Shown here: one piece after another, positions 1 through 12,430 of the stretch
Layout of the letters: each line of letters opens with the position of its first letter
Position numbering within the stretch: the stretch's first letter is position 1
Source of the DNA: Cephalotrichum gorgonifer
Taxonomy: Eukaryota; Ascomycota; Sordariomycetes; Microascales; Microascaceae
Length of the DNA: 64,000 bases
Assembly: GCA_900312665.1 (NCBI GenBank)
Contig: ONZQ02000019.1
Coordinates: 469,952 to 533,951 of the forward strand
Direction of reading: 5' to 3'
Translations under genes and position numbers: made by a program
The notes under the pieces: generated by a model
Seen by the model: only the letters and a program-made list of their open reading frames with translations
Told to the model about the DNA's origin: nothing
The model's database searches: none

Positions 1-2502
1 AGCCCATACGCACCATCTTGGTCCCCTTGGAACCGTTTCCCATCCCATCCCGAGACGCCCAAGCCATCAATCAGGGCCGCTTAGGTCCCGACCGACCCGA
101 GCCGGTGTGGGGCTCACTACTCCCCCCCCCCCCAAAAGTAGCGAACCATGAAGGCAATATTATTTTTGTTCAGCAAGTCATCCCATCGGGCGGCGTAACT
201 TTCTTTTTTGACACGCAAGCCACCGGACACATCGGAAGGCCGGGTCCAACGCTGGAAGTAGAGAGCCGTGGACCAAACCCCACAGGCTAAAGAAAGGGCT
301 CCCACGATGTCAGACAATCATGTAAGCTGCAAAGACCAAACTCCGACTGTTGCTGCTCCTGGCTATGCTTCCCTTCGTGCGTAAATACCCGCGCGACGCA
401 CCTGTGGTGACGTCAGATTCGTATATATATAGTCTCCCACATGAACCAACCCCGGGGAGATATGCCTGGAAGGTAATCGGGGTTTATACTTCCGAATTTT
501 CTGGGGGGGATGTTCCTTTCTTCAAATAACGGCGTCCATATTTCCTGGTTCCGCTGCCCATTTGGCATGTCGGCCCGCCCGCGCACACGATGGCCATTTA
601 GTGTTTTCCCCATAAACCCATAATCTGCAGTTACAAATTTACCCTGCCCTTTGTACCTCTCTGCCCACACGCCCCCACACTTTTTTGTGTCTTGGGGGGC
701 TCGGGACTCTATATTCTACGGAAACCCAGGTAACAGTTGGAGGTGGGTGCACATGAGAAGAGGAGAGCGGCCGTGACTCCTCTGATACAAGTCATCCTGC
801 CCACCGTCGGAGATCTTGGTGGGAAAGGGGGGGGGATCAGTAGCCATGATGATGGCCTGTCTCGGAAGATATTCAATTATTTTCCCTTTCTTCGTTCTTT
901 CTTGTGATAAGACTAGTAGTCACTTGACATGCCTGGGCACACCATCCTCTGATGCACAAGTATGAATACGGGGGAACTTCGGCTTCTGATACAGGTTGGA
1001 TTGGGCTGGCATGGTGTAGACATTCTCGCGACGGTGCCCCCCTTCCCACCTGGAGTAGTAAATATTGGGGACATGCCTCCCCCCTCCTTCGCTTTTAGAG
1101 CACGTCAGATGATGAAAGGACAAGCGATGAACCTCAGGCGAGACGTTCAAGCTTAAAACGGAAGAGTACTAGGCCGATCGGGGGAAAGACTATGGCCAAG
1201 TTGGCGGGACATCCATCCCACGCTCATGCTCGGCAGATGGGCCCTCGTGATATAGAGAGAGAGTAAGAGAGAGAGACAGACCTCCTCGCCTGTACTCAAA
1301 CGAGAACTCGTATGTGCGTATCCTCTTATCGCGTGTTAGTGGGGCTGGCTGGGTTGCGGCCCACAATCCCCCCCTCTTTCATTGTTCCCCTCCTCTTTCC
1401 CCCCTCCTCTCTCCCCCTCCTCTCCTCTCCCTCGCTAAACTTGACAAAAAGTCTCTCGAGTAAAATCGTCCCTCTGGGCACGGGGGGAAGAGGGGAAGAG
1501 GGGAAGGAGGGAAACGGAAAGGAAGTCATAGTGTGAGGATGAGTGGGGGTGGGCGTGGGGTATTTTCTGGTTTGATGGCACGACTTCCACAGCCGATCTT
1601 CCCCATCATCACGTCACATCAGCGACCTTTCCGGCCAAGAAATAGGGTCAAGCGAGCGTAGCGAGGGAGGGTCGTCGAGGACAGTAATCGGTTGCCCCTT
1701 CCTGGCCGAGAGGGACATACGAGCATGAGTAGAATCGAACACTCCAGTGCTCGAACTAAAGACTTGTAAGATAGGAAACTGTATCTTGCAGTAATGCTCT
1801 ATGATAATTCAAAAAGTCGTCTCTGTGGTACCAGTGAGCCCCACTAATACCTTAAACGACACCCCTGTCGCCGGTCCCTGCAACCTGCCCATCCCATCCC
1901 CCCCGTACCATAACTCCATACCCCTGCTGCATACAGGCACTCGAATAATACCACCCTTTCCTCCCTCCCTGCAGCCAGTCGGGCTGTTCCACGCGAAAGT
2001 CCCCGGCCCAAAACCCAGGGATCTCCAGCCAGACAGACAGACTCCATATGCAAAGCGAGCATGCGAGTACTCGTAAATTGGGGCCTGGGCCACAGATAGC
2101 ATGCCACATTGCAGTTTTGACAGCGAAACACCGCGGGAGGCGGGAGGCGGGAAGCGGGAAAGCGGCGGGAGGCAGGAAGGGGAAGGAGAAGGAGAAGCCG
2201 GAAGGGTCGACATAAAGTTGATTTTGATCCCCAATTGGACGTAGAGAACAACAGTGATTAAAGCCCTGTTGGAAACATGCAGAAGCCGTTGAACAAGATG
2301 GGGGAAAACGGTTTTCTGCCCTTGCAGCCCAAGCCACGCAGGGACATTTTCTCGCGAGCCAGGGTCTAGAACCAGGGCCTAGGATCAGGGCCGAATGAAT
2401 CCCTGCGTGGATGGGGTTGCCTTTTTCTTCTTCTTTTTCTTCGGCGAGTCCGGCGATGCAAGGAAGCAACCCATTCCAGAAGAAGTCTATGCCCTGGGTT
2501 GG
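1..2502. other. Left-edge region without a supportable gene
   Basis: No open frame here looks like a known family or shows a believable exon structure. The stretch holds low-complexity DNA: CT-rich tracts near 1370-1430, GA-rich tracts near 1250-1275 and 1490-1520, and a purine-rich GGGAGGC-type array at about 2130-2195. The open frames at 1809-2469 on the minus strand run through this low-complexity DNA in all three frames, which argues against coding. The 3' flank of the NLR gene lies at the right end. Confidence 0.5.
2130..2195. repeat. Purine-rich short tandem repeat (GGGAGGC/GGGAAGC-like)
   Basis: Consecutive imperfect units of about seven bases (GCGGGAG, GCGGGAA) grade into GGAAGGAGAAGGAG. 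This is a microsatellite-like tract in non-coding DNA downstream of the NLR gene. Confidence 0.6.
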
Positions 2503-5500
2503 TTAACATCTGTGCTCATCTCCCCCATCATCTCCTTCCTCCCAGTCCCAGTCATCTCCCTCCCCATCTGTTGGCGGTTCCGGATCGTAACGGCTAGGCC
2601 TCCCCTCCACTACCCTCACGTCCACTGCCCTCACCTCTGCTTTTGCAAGCTTATCGAGTAAAGGATCGGATATGTGCGTCTCCTCAGCCTCCTCGGCCAA
2701 ATCCAAAAACTCCGACCAAGCATCCCTGACTATGTGCCAATCCTCCCCGTCGGTATGCTGCAACATCGCTTGGAATCCATTTGCCAGAGCGTCGCGATGT
2801 TCGTAGGGCGAAAATCCGAACGCCTCGATTAGTGCTTGACTAGTTGCCCAGGAATTGAAAGACATAGGTCTGTTCAGCCGCCTGGTTGTTTCGGTAACGG
2901 GGTCGTTGGCGTTAGAATCGGTAGGCTGGTCGCTCTCGTCGCTCTCGCCACGCTCAACTCTATCCTCTTTATCATCATCAGCGAGGGCTTGGACAGTATC
3001 CTCTTCCTTGATGTTTTGGTCCAAAAGTTCATCAATCCCAGGGCCATTGCCCTCTTGATCGTCTTGGATGCCACGTATGAGCCCCAAGGCCAGCCATTCT
3101 ACTAGCGACTGACAATCGCTTTGGATCGGGTTGTAATCCTCTACGGTCGCTGTATCCCTCACCACCCCATCTCGCCTCCATCTCCCCTCTACCGCCCCTG
3201 GGACTTCTCTCGCCCCGTTCTTCAAGAGTAGCCGTACCGCCCGTATGCACCCAGCGTCTACTGCAGCGAACAGGGCGGTAGAGTACCTGCCTTCCTCGAC
3301 CGTCTCGTTGACAAGGGCAGATCTCAGCAAGAGTTGTTTGACTATTTTCACCTGACCGTGTGCACATGCTGCAATCAAGGCTGTAGCATATTTGCCGGGT
3401 GTAACAACCGTGCTGACCTCAATTCCTCGGATGTCTAGCAGGGCTTTCACAACATCTCCGTGCCCCAAAGCACAACCTGCGATGAGGGCGGTACCATGCG
3501 TCGCTCCATGGCACTTCAAGTTGACATCGGCGCCTTGCTTGAGTAAAAACTGCATATTCTCGAGACTACCACTGGAGATGGCCGAGATCAGTGCGGATCC
3601 GCTTGGCGTCGGAACGTTCACGTCGGCGCCATGGCTGATAAGGATCTCCAAGAGTCCCGGCTCGAGACTCCCGGCCGCATTGACCAGCACGCCAGACCAG
3701 TCGAGAAACTCAACAGTAGGAACTAGGTGGTGATATTGGACCCGCGAGGCGTTGGGAAACCTTTTGAGCAGCTGTGTGACAAACATTTGCTCGTAGGTGT
3801 TCAGCTTGACGCTCGAGGAAGTTCCTGCACTTCCAGCAGAGATCATTAGGAGCGTCAGTCTGGCGAGCTCCTCAAGGATTTTGCGATCGTATGGCTCTGG
3901 CTCATTGAAGAGGTGTCTCAGTGAGCAATACGGATCCAGCAGTCGATCGATTGGATGTTGTTTGTGATCTTCGAAGTGCGAGAGCATTCTCAGAAGAGTC
4001 GCGAGCTCCTCTGCTTGAACTTTGTAGTCGATCAACTCCAGGTGAGTAATGAGCCGGGGTGCCAAGGTGAACCGCCGAGATTCACTGGTTGATTCAAAGT
4101 CTTCGGAGTCGGAGTAGAGAGCATTCTGTACGTCACACTGAAGCTCCCGGCACCAAGGCTCATCCGCCAGGTAGCCGTGGAGCAAGTGCCTCGTCTTCCA
4201 CAGAACTCCAGAAAGAATAGCCTGGATGGGGACTACGTCACTGGGAAACACCAAATCCCGACTTTGGCTAAAACCATCAACCCAATTAATAGGCTGTGAT
4301 GCGAGTGTGATAATTGACACCGGGGCCTTGTCAACATCACGAGAGCTTTGCCATGTCTCCACGATTGTTGCGGCTCGTAGACGCAGCCAGATTGTCGAGT
4401 CAACAGGATGAGCATTGTTTGAGAAGCTTCCCAAGACAATCTCCCTGATCTTCTGTTTTTGCGTCTCATCTTTGATCTGCTGGAAGTGATTGTGCCATCG
4501 GTTGGCCGCAAACTCCCAAAGATCGTACATGTAGAGCTCATTTTGCCCCCCATCAATGGCAGGGAAACAAGGGTGATGCCCATGATGCTTTGCCCAGCAC
4601 CTAACAGCGTGCTTCTGGGTCTCGTAGCGGAAGACCATCCATGTGCACACGAGGGCGACATCATAATGGCAGTCTTGGGTAAACTTGGGCTGGTCCGATT
4701 CGAGGTACTCTTGTACGGACAGATGGGAGAATCGAAAGACGGAACCATCCAAAACGACGAGGTTCTCACAGATCTCCAGGACGTACAGGGTGCCGCCGTC
4801 GCCGTCGACTAGGGCATCGACCGGGCTAGGCCCGGCTTGGTCATGCGGATCTCCCCCCATCTTCTGGTAGATGGCAGCGAGCAGTGGAGCCTTTTCGCAT
4901 GACCCTTTGGACGCAAGGAGCCAACAGAAGACCCGGTGTGCGGCTTCGCGATCGGTGGAATATAGCTTCTCAATACGGTCGAAGAAGAGTCTGTAGGATT
5001 CTGTCAAACCTCGTGGAATTATGTCAAGCACCCTCTCCATATCTGTCGGGCTGTTATTACGCTTGAGCAGAAATTGGATATGCATAGAAGCCCATTGAAA
5101 CCTTGGTCGAATTAGTATGTATGCTTGATATTGGGGTCTGAACAAGGAAAGCTTACATCCCCCTACTCTTCTTTCTGAAAAATTGAAATATCCTGTCTCT
5201 AAGTTCCCCTTCGATCTTCTTCTTCATACGCTTCTCGGCATTTTCGTTGTACTTGTCGATTTGCCCCTTGACCATTGTGAGGATGTCATCGAGGTTGTCA
5301 TCTGACGATATCTTAATCACTCCTTGGTCGCGAAACTCGGTGGCGATCGCCCGATCGTGTCGGCTCGATACGATCAGCTTGACCGGGAGGTTTGAGTCGA
5401 GAAGCTCCCGGAACATTCTCAGCACCTCTTCCATTTCCTCGTCGGGGTCGTCGGGATGCATTTTATTGCCGATACACTCATCCAAGGCATCTAGAATAAG

Positions 5501-7267
5501 GATCGTTTCCGTCGTCGTCGGAATCAATTCCATAAGAAGGTCTCGATAGTCTTCATACTCGATCTCGACTGACTTCGACGTCCGACGACTTTTGTCTTTA
5601 TACAGCTGGCACAACCTTTCAGGCAGCGGATGATATCCGTCAGCCAACTGTCGGATGAAACTGCGGAAAACATCATGGCTGAATCTTCTATCCGAGGCGT
5701 TGCAGTAGAAGTAGGCGAGTTGGAAGTCATGCACGTCCGGTGCGTCCGTACGAGATTCAAGGTGGTGGTCAATGAGATTGGATGTGAGAACCGTCTTTCC
5801 CGCTCCGGCTATTATCCGCATCCATATTGTATTAGCCAATTTTCACCTTCTCGAGTGGACATTACATGAGGCGACTTACGAATGCCCGTGATCCAGAGAA
5901 GACGAGGACCGTCAGCCACACTCCAGCGTTTATACTCTTCTATTTCGAACACCCAAAACCCTGTTGTTGCTTCTCGAAGTTTTTGGGCCTTCCCATGGTG
6001 ATCCTTGATCTTGGAGTCCGACAGCCAGCCGAGAATACGGTCTCGATCTTTAGCGAGGAGAATCTCATCCTCGAGTTGTTGGCTCTGCCGTATAGCATCG
6101 AGTAGCGTAGATGCCAAATCCCCCAGCCGTTGTATCATGCCGGTTTGGTAGATAACAGACTTTGTCATCGCATCCTGGAACAACTGCTGCTCAAACTTGA
6201 AAATATCGTGCTCGAACGCGGCAATGGTTTCGTGGTTCCAGAAAGCATGCCAACATAGGCCGGCATGGCTCTTCTCCAAGGACGCACCTGCTTCGGACAA
6301 AAATTCCAAGATGCGGCCGTAGGTTGAAATGAGGCATTTCTCAAAAACCTCAATACACGTATCGGGTTGGGCCCTCTCGTTCCCGACTCTGATCGTTTGA
6401 ACCTGGTCCTCAAACAGCCTACCGCGTTGGATTGCATCAACCGTTAAATCGATGCCAGCTAAAACTGCACCAGCTTCCTCCTCCCCTTGGGTAGCAAACT
6501 GAACATAGGGGATTAGATAGATTCGGGTATACCAGGCAGGGGATTCATACCTGAAGGATCACCTTGATAGCCGACCAGACTATATTAGCTGTCGGGTCAG
6601 AGGATGCTGCTACATCCACTATAGTCTTGAGTTTGTTGATTTTCTTAACAACTGAGCCCCATAGCTCATGAACAACATATTGTTCCCCTAAGAAGTTAAA
6701 CCTCCAACTTTTCTCCTTAGCGATTTTCTGGCGCTCACCGCAGAGCTCGAGTAGAGTTTCCACTGACACAAAACTCTCCTTATTCTTATCAAAGTCTTCA
6801 TTTGGCCTGGTTATACAAGCCTCGTGAATAGTTGATATAATATGAATAGTCTCGTCATCGAGCCTCTTCTTGCTCACCCAGGCAAGACGTTGCAGCTCCC
6901 CCTTCTCTCTGACATCAAGGCGCTGCAGCTTCTTCCCGATATCAAGCTGCGGTTGCTTCCCCTTCGCTCCAACTCCAAAACGGTCAAGCGCCCCTTTGAC
7001 ACGTGTATCAGACTGGCGAGGGACTTCCGCAATCTCCCGTAGCTTCCGCTTGACTTCGTCGTCCGAAGCCTTCTGTATCAGTTTCCGGATGGCTGTTTCC
7101 GTGTCATCGTCGAACCTTTGCTTTAGCCTGGTTACTCGGTCCCGTATTTCCTGATCAAGGCTTTCATATGCTTGTTTCCAATAGTTCCCCGGCACCGAAG
7201 CCTCGTCGGCTACTGGTTTCAGCTGGGCGGGTTGCATCCCTGACTGCTCCCTTCGGTTGTTGGCCAT
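2503..7267 (-). CDS. NLR-like STAND protein: fungal N-terminal domain, NACHT, ankyrin repeats
   Basis: Model: four exons, 7267-6551, 6498-5880, 5808-5157 and 5101-2503, giving 1528 residues. All three introns are GT-AG and 52-71 bp. The N-terminal part ends in an SSDPTANIVWSAIKVILQ-like stretch, typical of the domain preceding NACHT in fungal NWD-type NTPases (PF17100-like). Joining exons 2 and 3 restores the P-loop GIPGAGKT at about residue 445. Walker B follows as LILDALDE, then a sensor-like VSSRHDR and an FSHLSVQEYL motif typical of the region after the NACHT. Four to five ankyrin repeats (for example LLKQGADVN, LLISHGADVN-like) lie at about residues 1125-1290, followed by an acidic tail. 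Such proteins are signal-transducing NTPases implicated in non-self recognition and programmed cell death. No death effector domain is recognisable at the N-terminus, so the downstream action is unknown. The gene appears intact. Confidence 0.88.
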
Positions 7268-8511
7268 TTCAGGAGCTGCGGTAGACCGTAGACTTGTCCT
7301 ACTGGAAATCCAGGAATTAGTCGAGTGGTGGGGAAATGTTGAGATAGAGTGAAAGGGAAGAAAGGGGGACGTTCGATGCGTACCAAAGCTCTTATGGCCA
7401 ACATCCGGCAGACAGATCTAGCTCGGTACTACTTTGGGTGGTTGATATGGAGTGGGAGTGGAGAGGGAGAAGGTGCTTAGGACGTCTCTGGAGAGGACGA
7501 GGTACGGGACTCTTGAGCGGTTGTACTCTTGGCTGATTACGAGTAGCCATGGCTACTTTCGGTGTCTCGAATTCATTCGATTGGTAGCTGTAAATGCAAG
7601 CCAACTATGCTGCATTGCAAATATGCAAGCGTGTCCTCTGTACATCAACGTATACTAAGTGAGTTGGCTCTGCATTTCATGGCAACCTGCTCTCTCGTGC
7701 TGCACTCGTGCTGCTGATCGCTGCTCTCCCTTACCGGCCAACCGGTTATTATGTGCCGAGTTGTTGGCAAGTTCACACCATGTTTTTATGATTGATGCCC
7801 AAGATGACCGCGCTAAGTAGGCAACGGCGACTGGATCGTCATGTCGTGGTAGCATGGTAGAGGTACTTCTGTCGATATCAATGCATTCTATAGGTTGTTA
7901 GTAGATGCACAAGCCATACTTCAAGCCGGCTCCTTGCCTTGCCTTCCGTTGCTCCCATACATACATACATAGAGGTCCTATCATTTTGCTCCCACATGTT
8001 ATGGCATTATAGGAGGAGCCTTGATGTTCCTGCGACATATCAGCTTTTCTATATTTCTTACCCTCACCCGCTATCATAGACTTATATCATGCCAGCAGAG
8101 ATATCCTACTCCACCAGAAACAAACTCAAGGATCCTGATCATCCCTCACTCCGCAGTTAGAGAAGCCGCAAGCCTGTGCCGTTGCATGAGAAGGCTCCAT
8201 ATCCCCCCATTACGACACTCGTCCAATTCGTTCAACAGCCCACATCGCTACAGGGCCTGCCTGACTAGCCCGGCCATTACAGTTTTGCCTTCATCCAGCT
8301 AGCCCCAGAGAACACAATCCCAGAGGTCGGGAGCAGTCTCGCGTGTGGCAGGTAGCTTTCCCAGTTCTTCTTGCTAATTCTGACTCCCCAACCAGGCTTT
8401 CCACTTTCCAGCACTTATCTGATGTCCGACTACGTACATAGCTTTTGAATCCTACCACGCTTCATTTTCCCTCCCTCCCGAAGGCGACGACGCTGCCCCG
8501 CAATCGCCATC
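7268..8511. promoter_or_regulatory. Shared 5' region between the NLR and cullin genes
   Basis: The two neighbours are transcribed away from each other across 1.24 kb. It contains a CATA microsatellite near 7960-7975 and CT-rich tracts just before the cullin start. No coding frame or recognised operator is seen. Confidence 0.4.
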
Positions 8512-11150
8512 ATGCCCTCGGTCAGTACTGAAGAAGACTTCGCCGCATGGTAAGAAAAGGATATTTTCTACTCACCCTTTATTCTATATTTTGTGTCCGC
8601 TGCCAGTTTGTTGCGAATTGTTAGGGATTTCGGTGGTCGTCGCCGCCGCAGTCTCTGGACTAATATGATTGATAGTTGGAACCACATCGAGTCTGTCGTC
8701 TCGCGCTTGATGTCCGGTCCAAAAGCTGGGATGGAGTTAAACCTTGTGAGTCCCTTCGAGACCTCTCTACCCACCCCTGTCGTAATTTCCGCCCCTCGAC
8801 CGCTTCGGCTAACTTTCTATCTCACCTCTAGTACCTCGAGGGGTATTCGTTAGTGTTACCTCTATCCAGAGACGCACCTCTTCTCACTATATACTGACGG
8901 CGCGTAGGGCCGTTATCGGCTTTTGCGAGCCTCAAGCGCGTGGTGGTAAGGACCTTCCTATCAACTATCTTCCTTACTTGTAAATAGCTCACCGATCATT
9001 GAGATTTGCCGGCACATCTCCGCGGCGAGAAACTCTACTTCAAGCTCATCGAATATCTAACGTCCCACCTCAAAAATCTCATCCCAGAGTTTCACACCCC
9101 CAACAAGGATGTGCTCCAATTCTATATCCAGGAATGGGACCGGTATTATTGCGCAGCAAAGCACGTCCACCGCCTGTTCCGATACTTCAACCAACGCTGG
9201 GTCAGACGGGAGAGGGATGAAGGGAAGAGAAACATCTATCCTGCGGGCATACTATACCTAGTTAAATGGCGCGAGGTTCTGTTGGACAAGGTGCATGAGC
9301 AGGTGGTGGAGGCTGTGCTACGGCTCATCGAGACGCAGCGGAATGGAGAGATGATCGGGCACAGGGAGGGGCAGATCAAGGCTGTGGTAGACTCATTGGT
9401 GTTAGGAGACATCGATGAGGTGGGCTCTTTTAAACCACACAAGGCTTACCAGTACTATTTCGAGAAGCCCTTCCTCAAGGCCACAGCCGAATTTTACCAA
9501 CGAAAGTCGAAGAGATTTATCACGGAAAACAGCATCATCGAATATATAAAGGAAGCTCAAATATGGCTGGATGAAGAGGACAACCGGATCGACACATGCC
9601 TTCACCCGGATGCTGCAGCCCCCCTTATGACTACATGTCACCAGTCCATCATTGCAGAGCACTCAGCACTATTGACAGACGAATTCCAGGTACTGCTCGA
9701 CAATGATCGGGAAGACGATATGGCCCATATGTACAACCTTGTCTCACGCTTCGAACTAGACTCTCTGTGGCTGCAGTTCGAGTCCCACGTCAGAAACCAA
9801 GGTCTATCTTCTTTGCAAAAAGTTGCATCAGATTCAGGCGAGCTGGATCCAAAAGCCTATGTCGATGCGCTTCTTGAAACGCACGCCAAATACCAGGCGC
9901 TCATCGAGAAGGCTTTCCACAGCAATCCAGGGTTCACCAGGGCCCTTGATTGTGCTTTCAGGGGGTTCATAAACCAAAATGAGGTATGCAAGTCTAGTTC
10001 AAGTAATTCGCCCGAGCTCCTAGCCAGGTACACCTACATTCTACTCCGTAGGAGTGGCGGGAACAGCATGGAAGACCTAGAGCTTGAGGCCGCCCTCATA
10101 CGGGTAATGATCATCTTCGAGTACATCGAGGATAAGGACATCTTCCAAAGGGCCTACTCACACATGCTAGCGCGGCGCTTGATATATGCAAACTCCTTAT
10201 CGGATTCTGCAGAGGATAGCATGATCGAAAAGCTTGAGCAGGCTTGCGGGCGTGAGTACACAGACAAGTGGCGGCGCATGCTTCAGGACCTGGTGATTTC
10301 CAAGGACTTGAGCACAAGCTACCGCAATCATGTGGCAAGCCTGGAGGTCGACAAGTCAGAGGCCGACAAGCCAGAGGTCGACAAGTCGGAGGCGCTCGTC
10401 TCGACATTTAGAATCCTGGGATCGGCCTTCTGGCCGCTTAGCACGCCCGATACCAAGTTCAACCTGCCACGGGAGATCGAGTCCGAGTTTCAACGCTTCG
10501 GCCAAATATACAAGAGGAAAAACGATCATCAGAAGCTTACATGGTTGTGGAATCTATGCAGGGGCGACCTGCGTGCAAACTACATCCAGAATGGAAAAAC
10601 GCCCTATACCTTTCATGTGTCACTGTATCAGATGGGAATTCTCCTGCTATTCAACGACAAGGATGCACGCTCATACGAGGACATTGTGGCTGAGACAAAG
10701 CTGAGCCCGGAGGTGCTAGAGCAGGCGATGGCAGCGATTCTCAGGGCCGAGGTCCTGATTATAACACCGGACGGAAGAAAGGAGGCTGTTCCAGGTCAGA
10801 TGTTCCAGCTGAATATGGAGTTCAAGAGTGAGAAAACTCGAATCAACCTGAACCAAGGAGGTTTCAAGTGTGCGAAGGGAGGCAACAGTGCGATCGAATT
10901 GGACCGGAAGATACAAGTACGTCTTCTTAGGTTCTTCCTTCCCTTGCAACAGTATACTGACGGTACTACATAGTCGGCCATAGTCCGCATCATGAAGGCC
11001 CGGAAGCGAATGAACCATGTGGAGCTAGTCAATCTGATCAAGGCATCCTTCAAGCCTGAGTTACTGGCCATCGAAAACTGCATTGAAACTCTGATAGAAA
11101 AGGAGTTTCTTGAGAGGTTGAATGACGAGGAGTTAGGATACCTGGTGTGA
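8512..11150 (+). CDS. Cullin-family scaffold (divergent Cul1/CulA-like)
   Basis: Model: six exons, 8512-8549, 8652-8745, 8832-8848, 8908-8945, 9004-10916 and 10974-11150, giving 758 residues. The small first exons restore a cullin N-terminus ending in YLEGYS-AVIGFCEPQARG, then DLPAHLRGEKLYFKLIEYL. The cullin homology region is clear (SKDLSTSYRNH, LGSAFWPL, FQRFGQIYKRKNDHQKLTWLW). The last exon carries the neddylation motif IVRIMKARKRMNH, with the acceptor lysine at about residue 708, and the winged-helix end ELGYLV. Cullins assemble RING ubiquitin ligases. The N-terminal repeats are weakly conserved, and an imperfect EVDKSEADKP repeat is inserted in the homology region. This may therefore be an extra paralogue rather than the housekeeping Cul1. 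Inference: it is functional, because neddylation and RING-binding parts are preserved. Confidence 0.85.
10345..10392 (+). repeat. In-frame minisatellite in the cullin gene
   Basis: Three imperfect 15-18 bp units of the type GAGGTCGACAAGTC / GAGGCCGACAAGCC encode EVDKSEADKPEVDKSE. The array sits between the SKDLS motif and the conserved LGSAFWPL block, a loop that varies in length among cullins. Confidence 0.7.
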
Positions 11151-11244
11151 TTAACAGGCAGATGATAGAAAAGGAAAAGGGAGTCAATTTACGAAGTATA
11201 AAATGTGGTTTTTGTTATTATCCATATAAGTCTTCATGAGTAAG

Positions 11245-11711
11245 GTACGATAGCTTTCCAAATCTTGGAAGGTACCCCCCCTAAAACTCCCAGCCCGATC
11301 CTAACTGGGTGTCCATATGTCGTGAACTCCAGAGTGACGGCATAAATCCTGAGCGCTATGGTGACCACATATATATATATCCTAAACTCCTAGATCGACT
11401 GACACGTATAGCCAAATGCGCCTCACATTCCCTTCCCCCTTCCAAGCGCCCCCAAACCCCTACGAGAAATCATAAACCATGAGGCTCTCCTTCCCACTCT
11501 TCGCCTCCTTCAGCACAATGACCATCTCGTTATCGAACCCCACCCAACTCCGTCTATCGTCCCACTCATCCCCGCCTCCGACCACCGGGACCCCCCTCGC
11601 CCCCCCGGCGCCGGCGCCGGCGCCGCCTTCCGCCGCGGGGCTGGGCCGTATCGTCACGCTCCTGTCACCCCGTGCGCCCCTCGAGCTCCCACACACACAG
11701 CTCACGCTCAC
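11245..11711 (-). pseudogene. Truncated duplicate of the 3' end of the F-box gene
   Basis: This stretch aligns by eye with about 18652-19107, the 3' end and downstream flank of the F-box gene. On the minus strand it still encodes the last ~60 residues, including GGGDEWDDRRSWVGFDNEM and SLMVYDFS followed by the stop at 11460, but nothing upstream of them. About 215 bp of downstream flank was copied too, so this was a DNA-level duplication and not a processed transcript. Copy-specific changes include many C-to-T and G-to-A transitions, an expanded GGCGCC run, and a deletion of about 20 bp between two CAGCTC repeats. No promoter or start supports expression. Confidence 0.85.
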
Positions 11712-12430
11712 GCGAGGGCTGGTGCCTGCCATATCCACTCACGGAGATTGTTGCGGCCACCCAGTAAAAAAAGAAGAAAAAAAAGATTGGTCTGGAGTAG
11801 GACAAAAACTTAGTCTCGCTGCGACAAGACGAGGGGAACGAGACGAGCGAAATGAGACGGGATTGGAGAGGGAGGAAGTTCGAATCGTAGATTATTGATC
11901 TGTAGTATAATAGAAATAAAACCTCTCAATTCTGTCCCAAGGCAAAAGACCCGTGGTAATAGTTATCGAACCAACCGGGCGGTTTCAATTACTCAACCGC
12001 ATGTTCGCAGAGGGCGCAATCAATCCTACGTACGCGTCGTAACTACATCGAGCCCTGCACATTAATACATGTAACTAGCCAGCGGCGGGTGGTGTACGAG
12101 TACGTATGGTACGGTGGTTCTGTTCCCACGCTAACATGTGTAATGCCCGTAAAGGATATGCCCATTCGCGCTGGGGCAGGCCAGAAAGAGCGGACACAGA
12201 CCAGACATGGCAGACCTGACAGCGATCTAGGAATACATGTATTTAAGGACCAATGCGGGCACCGGCTCTGCTCTGGGGTCCTCTGGTTACTTTTTTTCTT
12301 CTCTTCTTCCTTCTATTCCTGTGGCTCGTCGTCACATCACACAGGAGCAGCAAGCAGTGTTTAGACACGAACTTGTTCTGATTACTTAAATCGCCCACGC
12401 CCACACTGACTGAGTGAGTGAGTGTTGAAG
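11712..12430. other. Intergenic region upstream of the carbamoylase
   Basis: A-rich and GA-rich tracts lie near 11766-11790 and 11820-11880. Short repeats of the TACGAGTAC type occur near 12096. A CT-rich tract at 12290-12315 precedes the start of the next gene. No gene is seen. Confidence 0.4.

Noticed and set aside
1690..1770. tRNA-like GTTCGATTC on the minus strand
   Set aside because: The T-arm stem pairs poorly and no acceptor or anticodon arm fits at the right distances.
1809..2469. Overlapping minus-strand open frames of 135-205 codons
   Set aside because: All three frames are open at once through low-complexity purine/pyrimidine tracts. The proteins are Pro/Arg/Ser-rich with no domain, so they are composition artefacts.
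11479..11898. Plus-strand open frame of 139 codons with a similar frame at 18891-19265
   Set aside because: The similarity comes from the duplicated F-box gene end. The conserved reading (with its stop) is on the minus strand, and the plus-strand frames diverge after the shared part.
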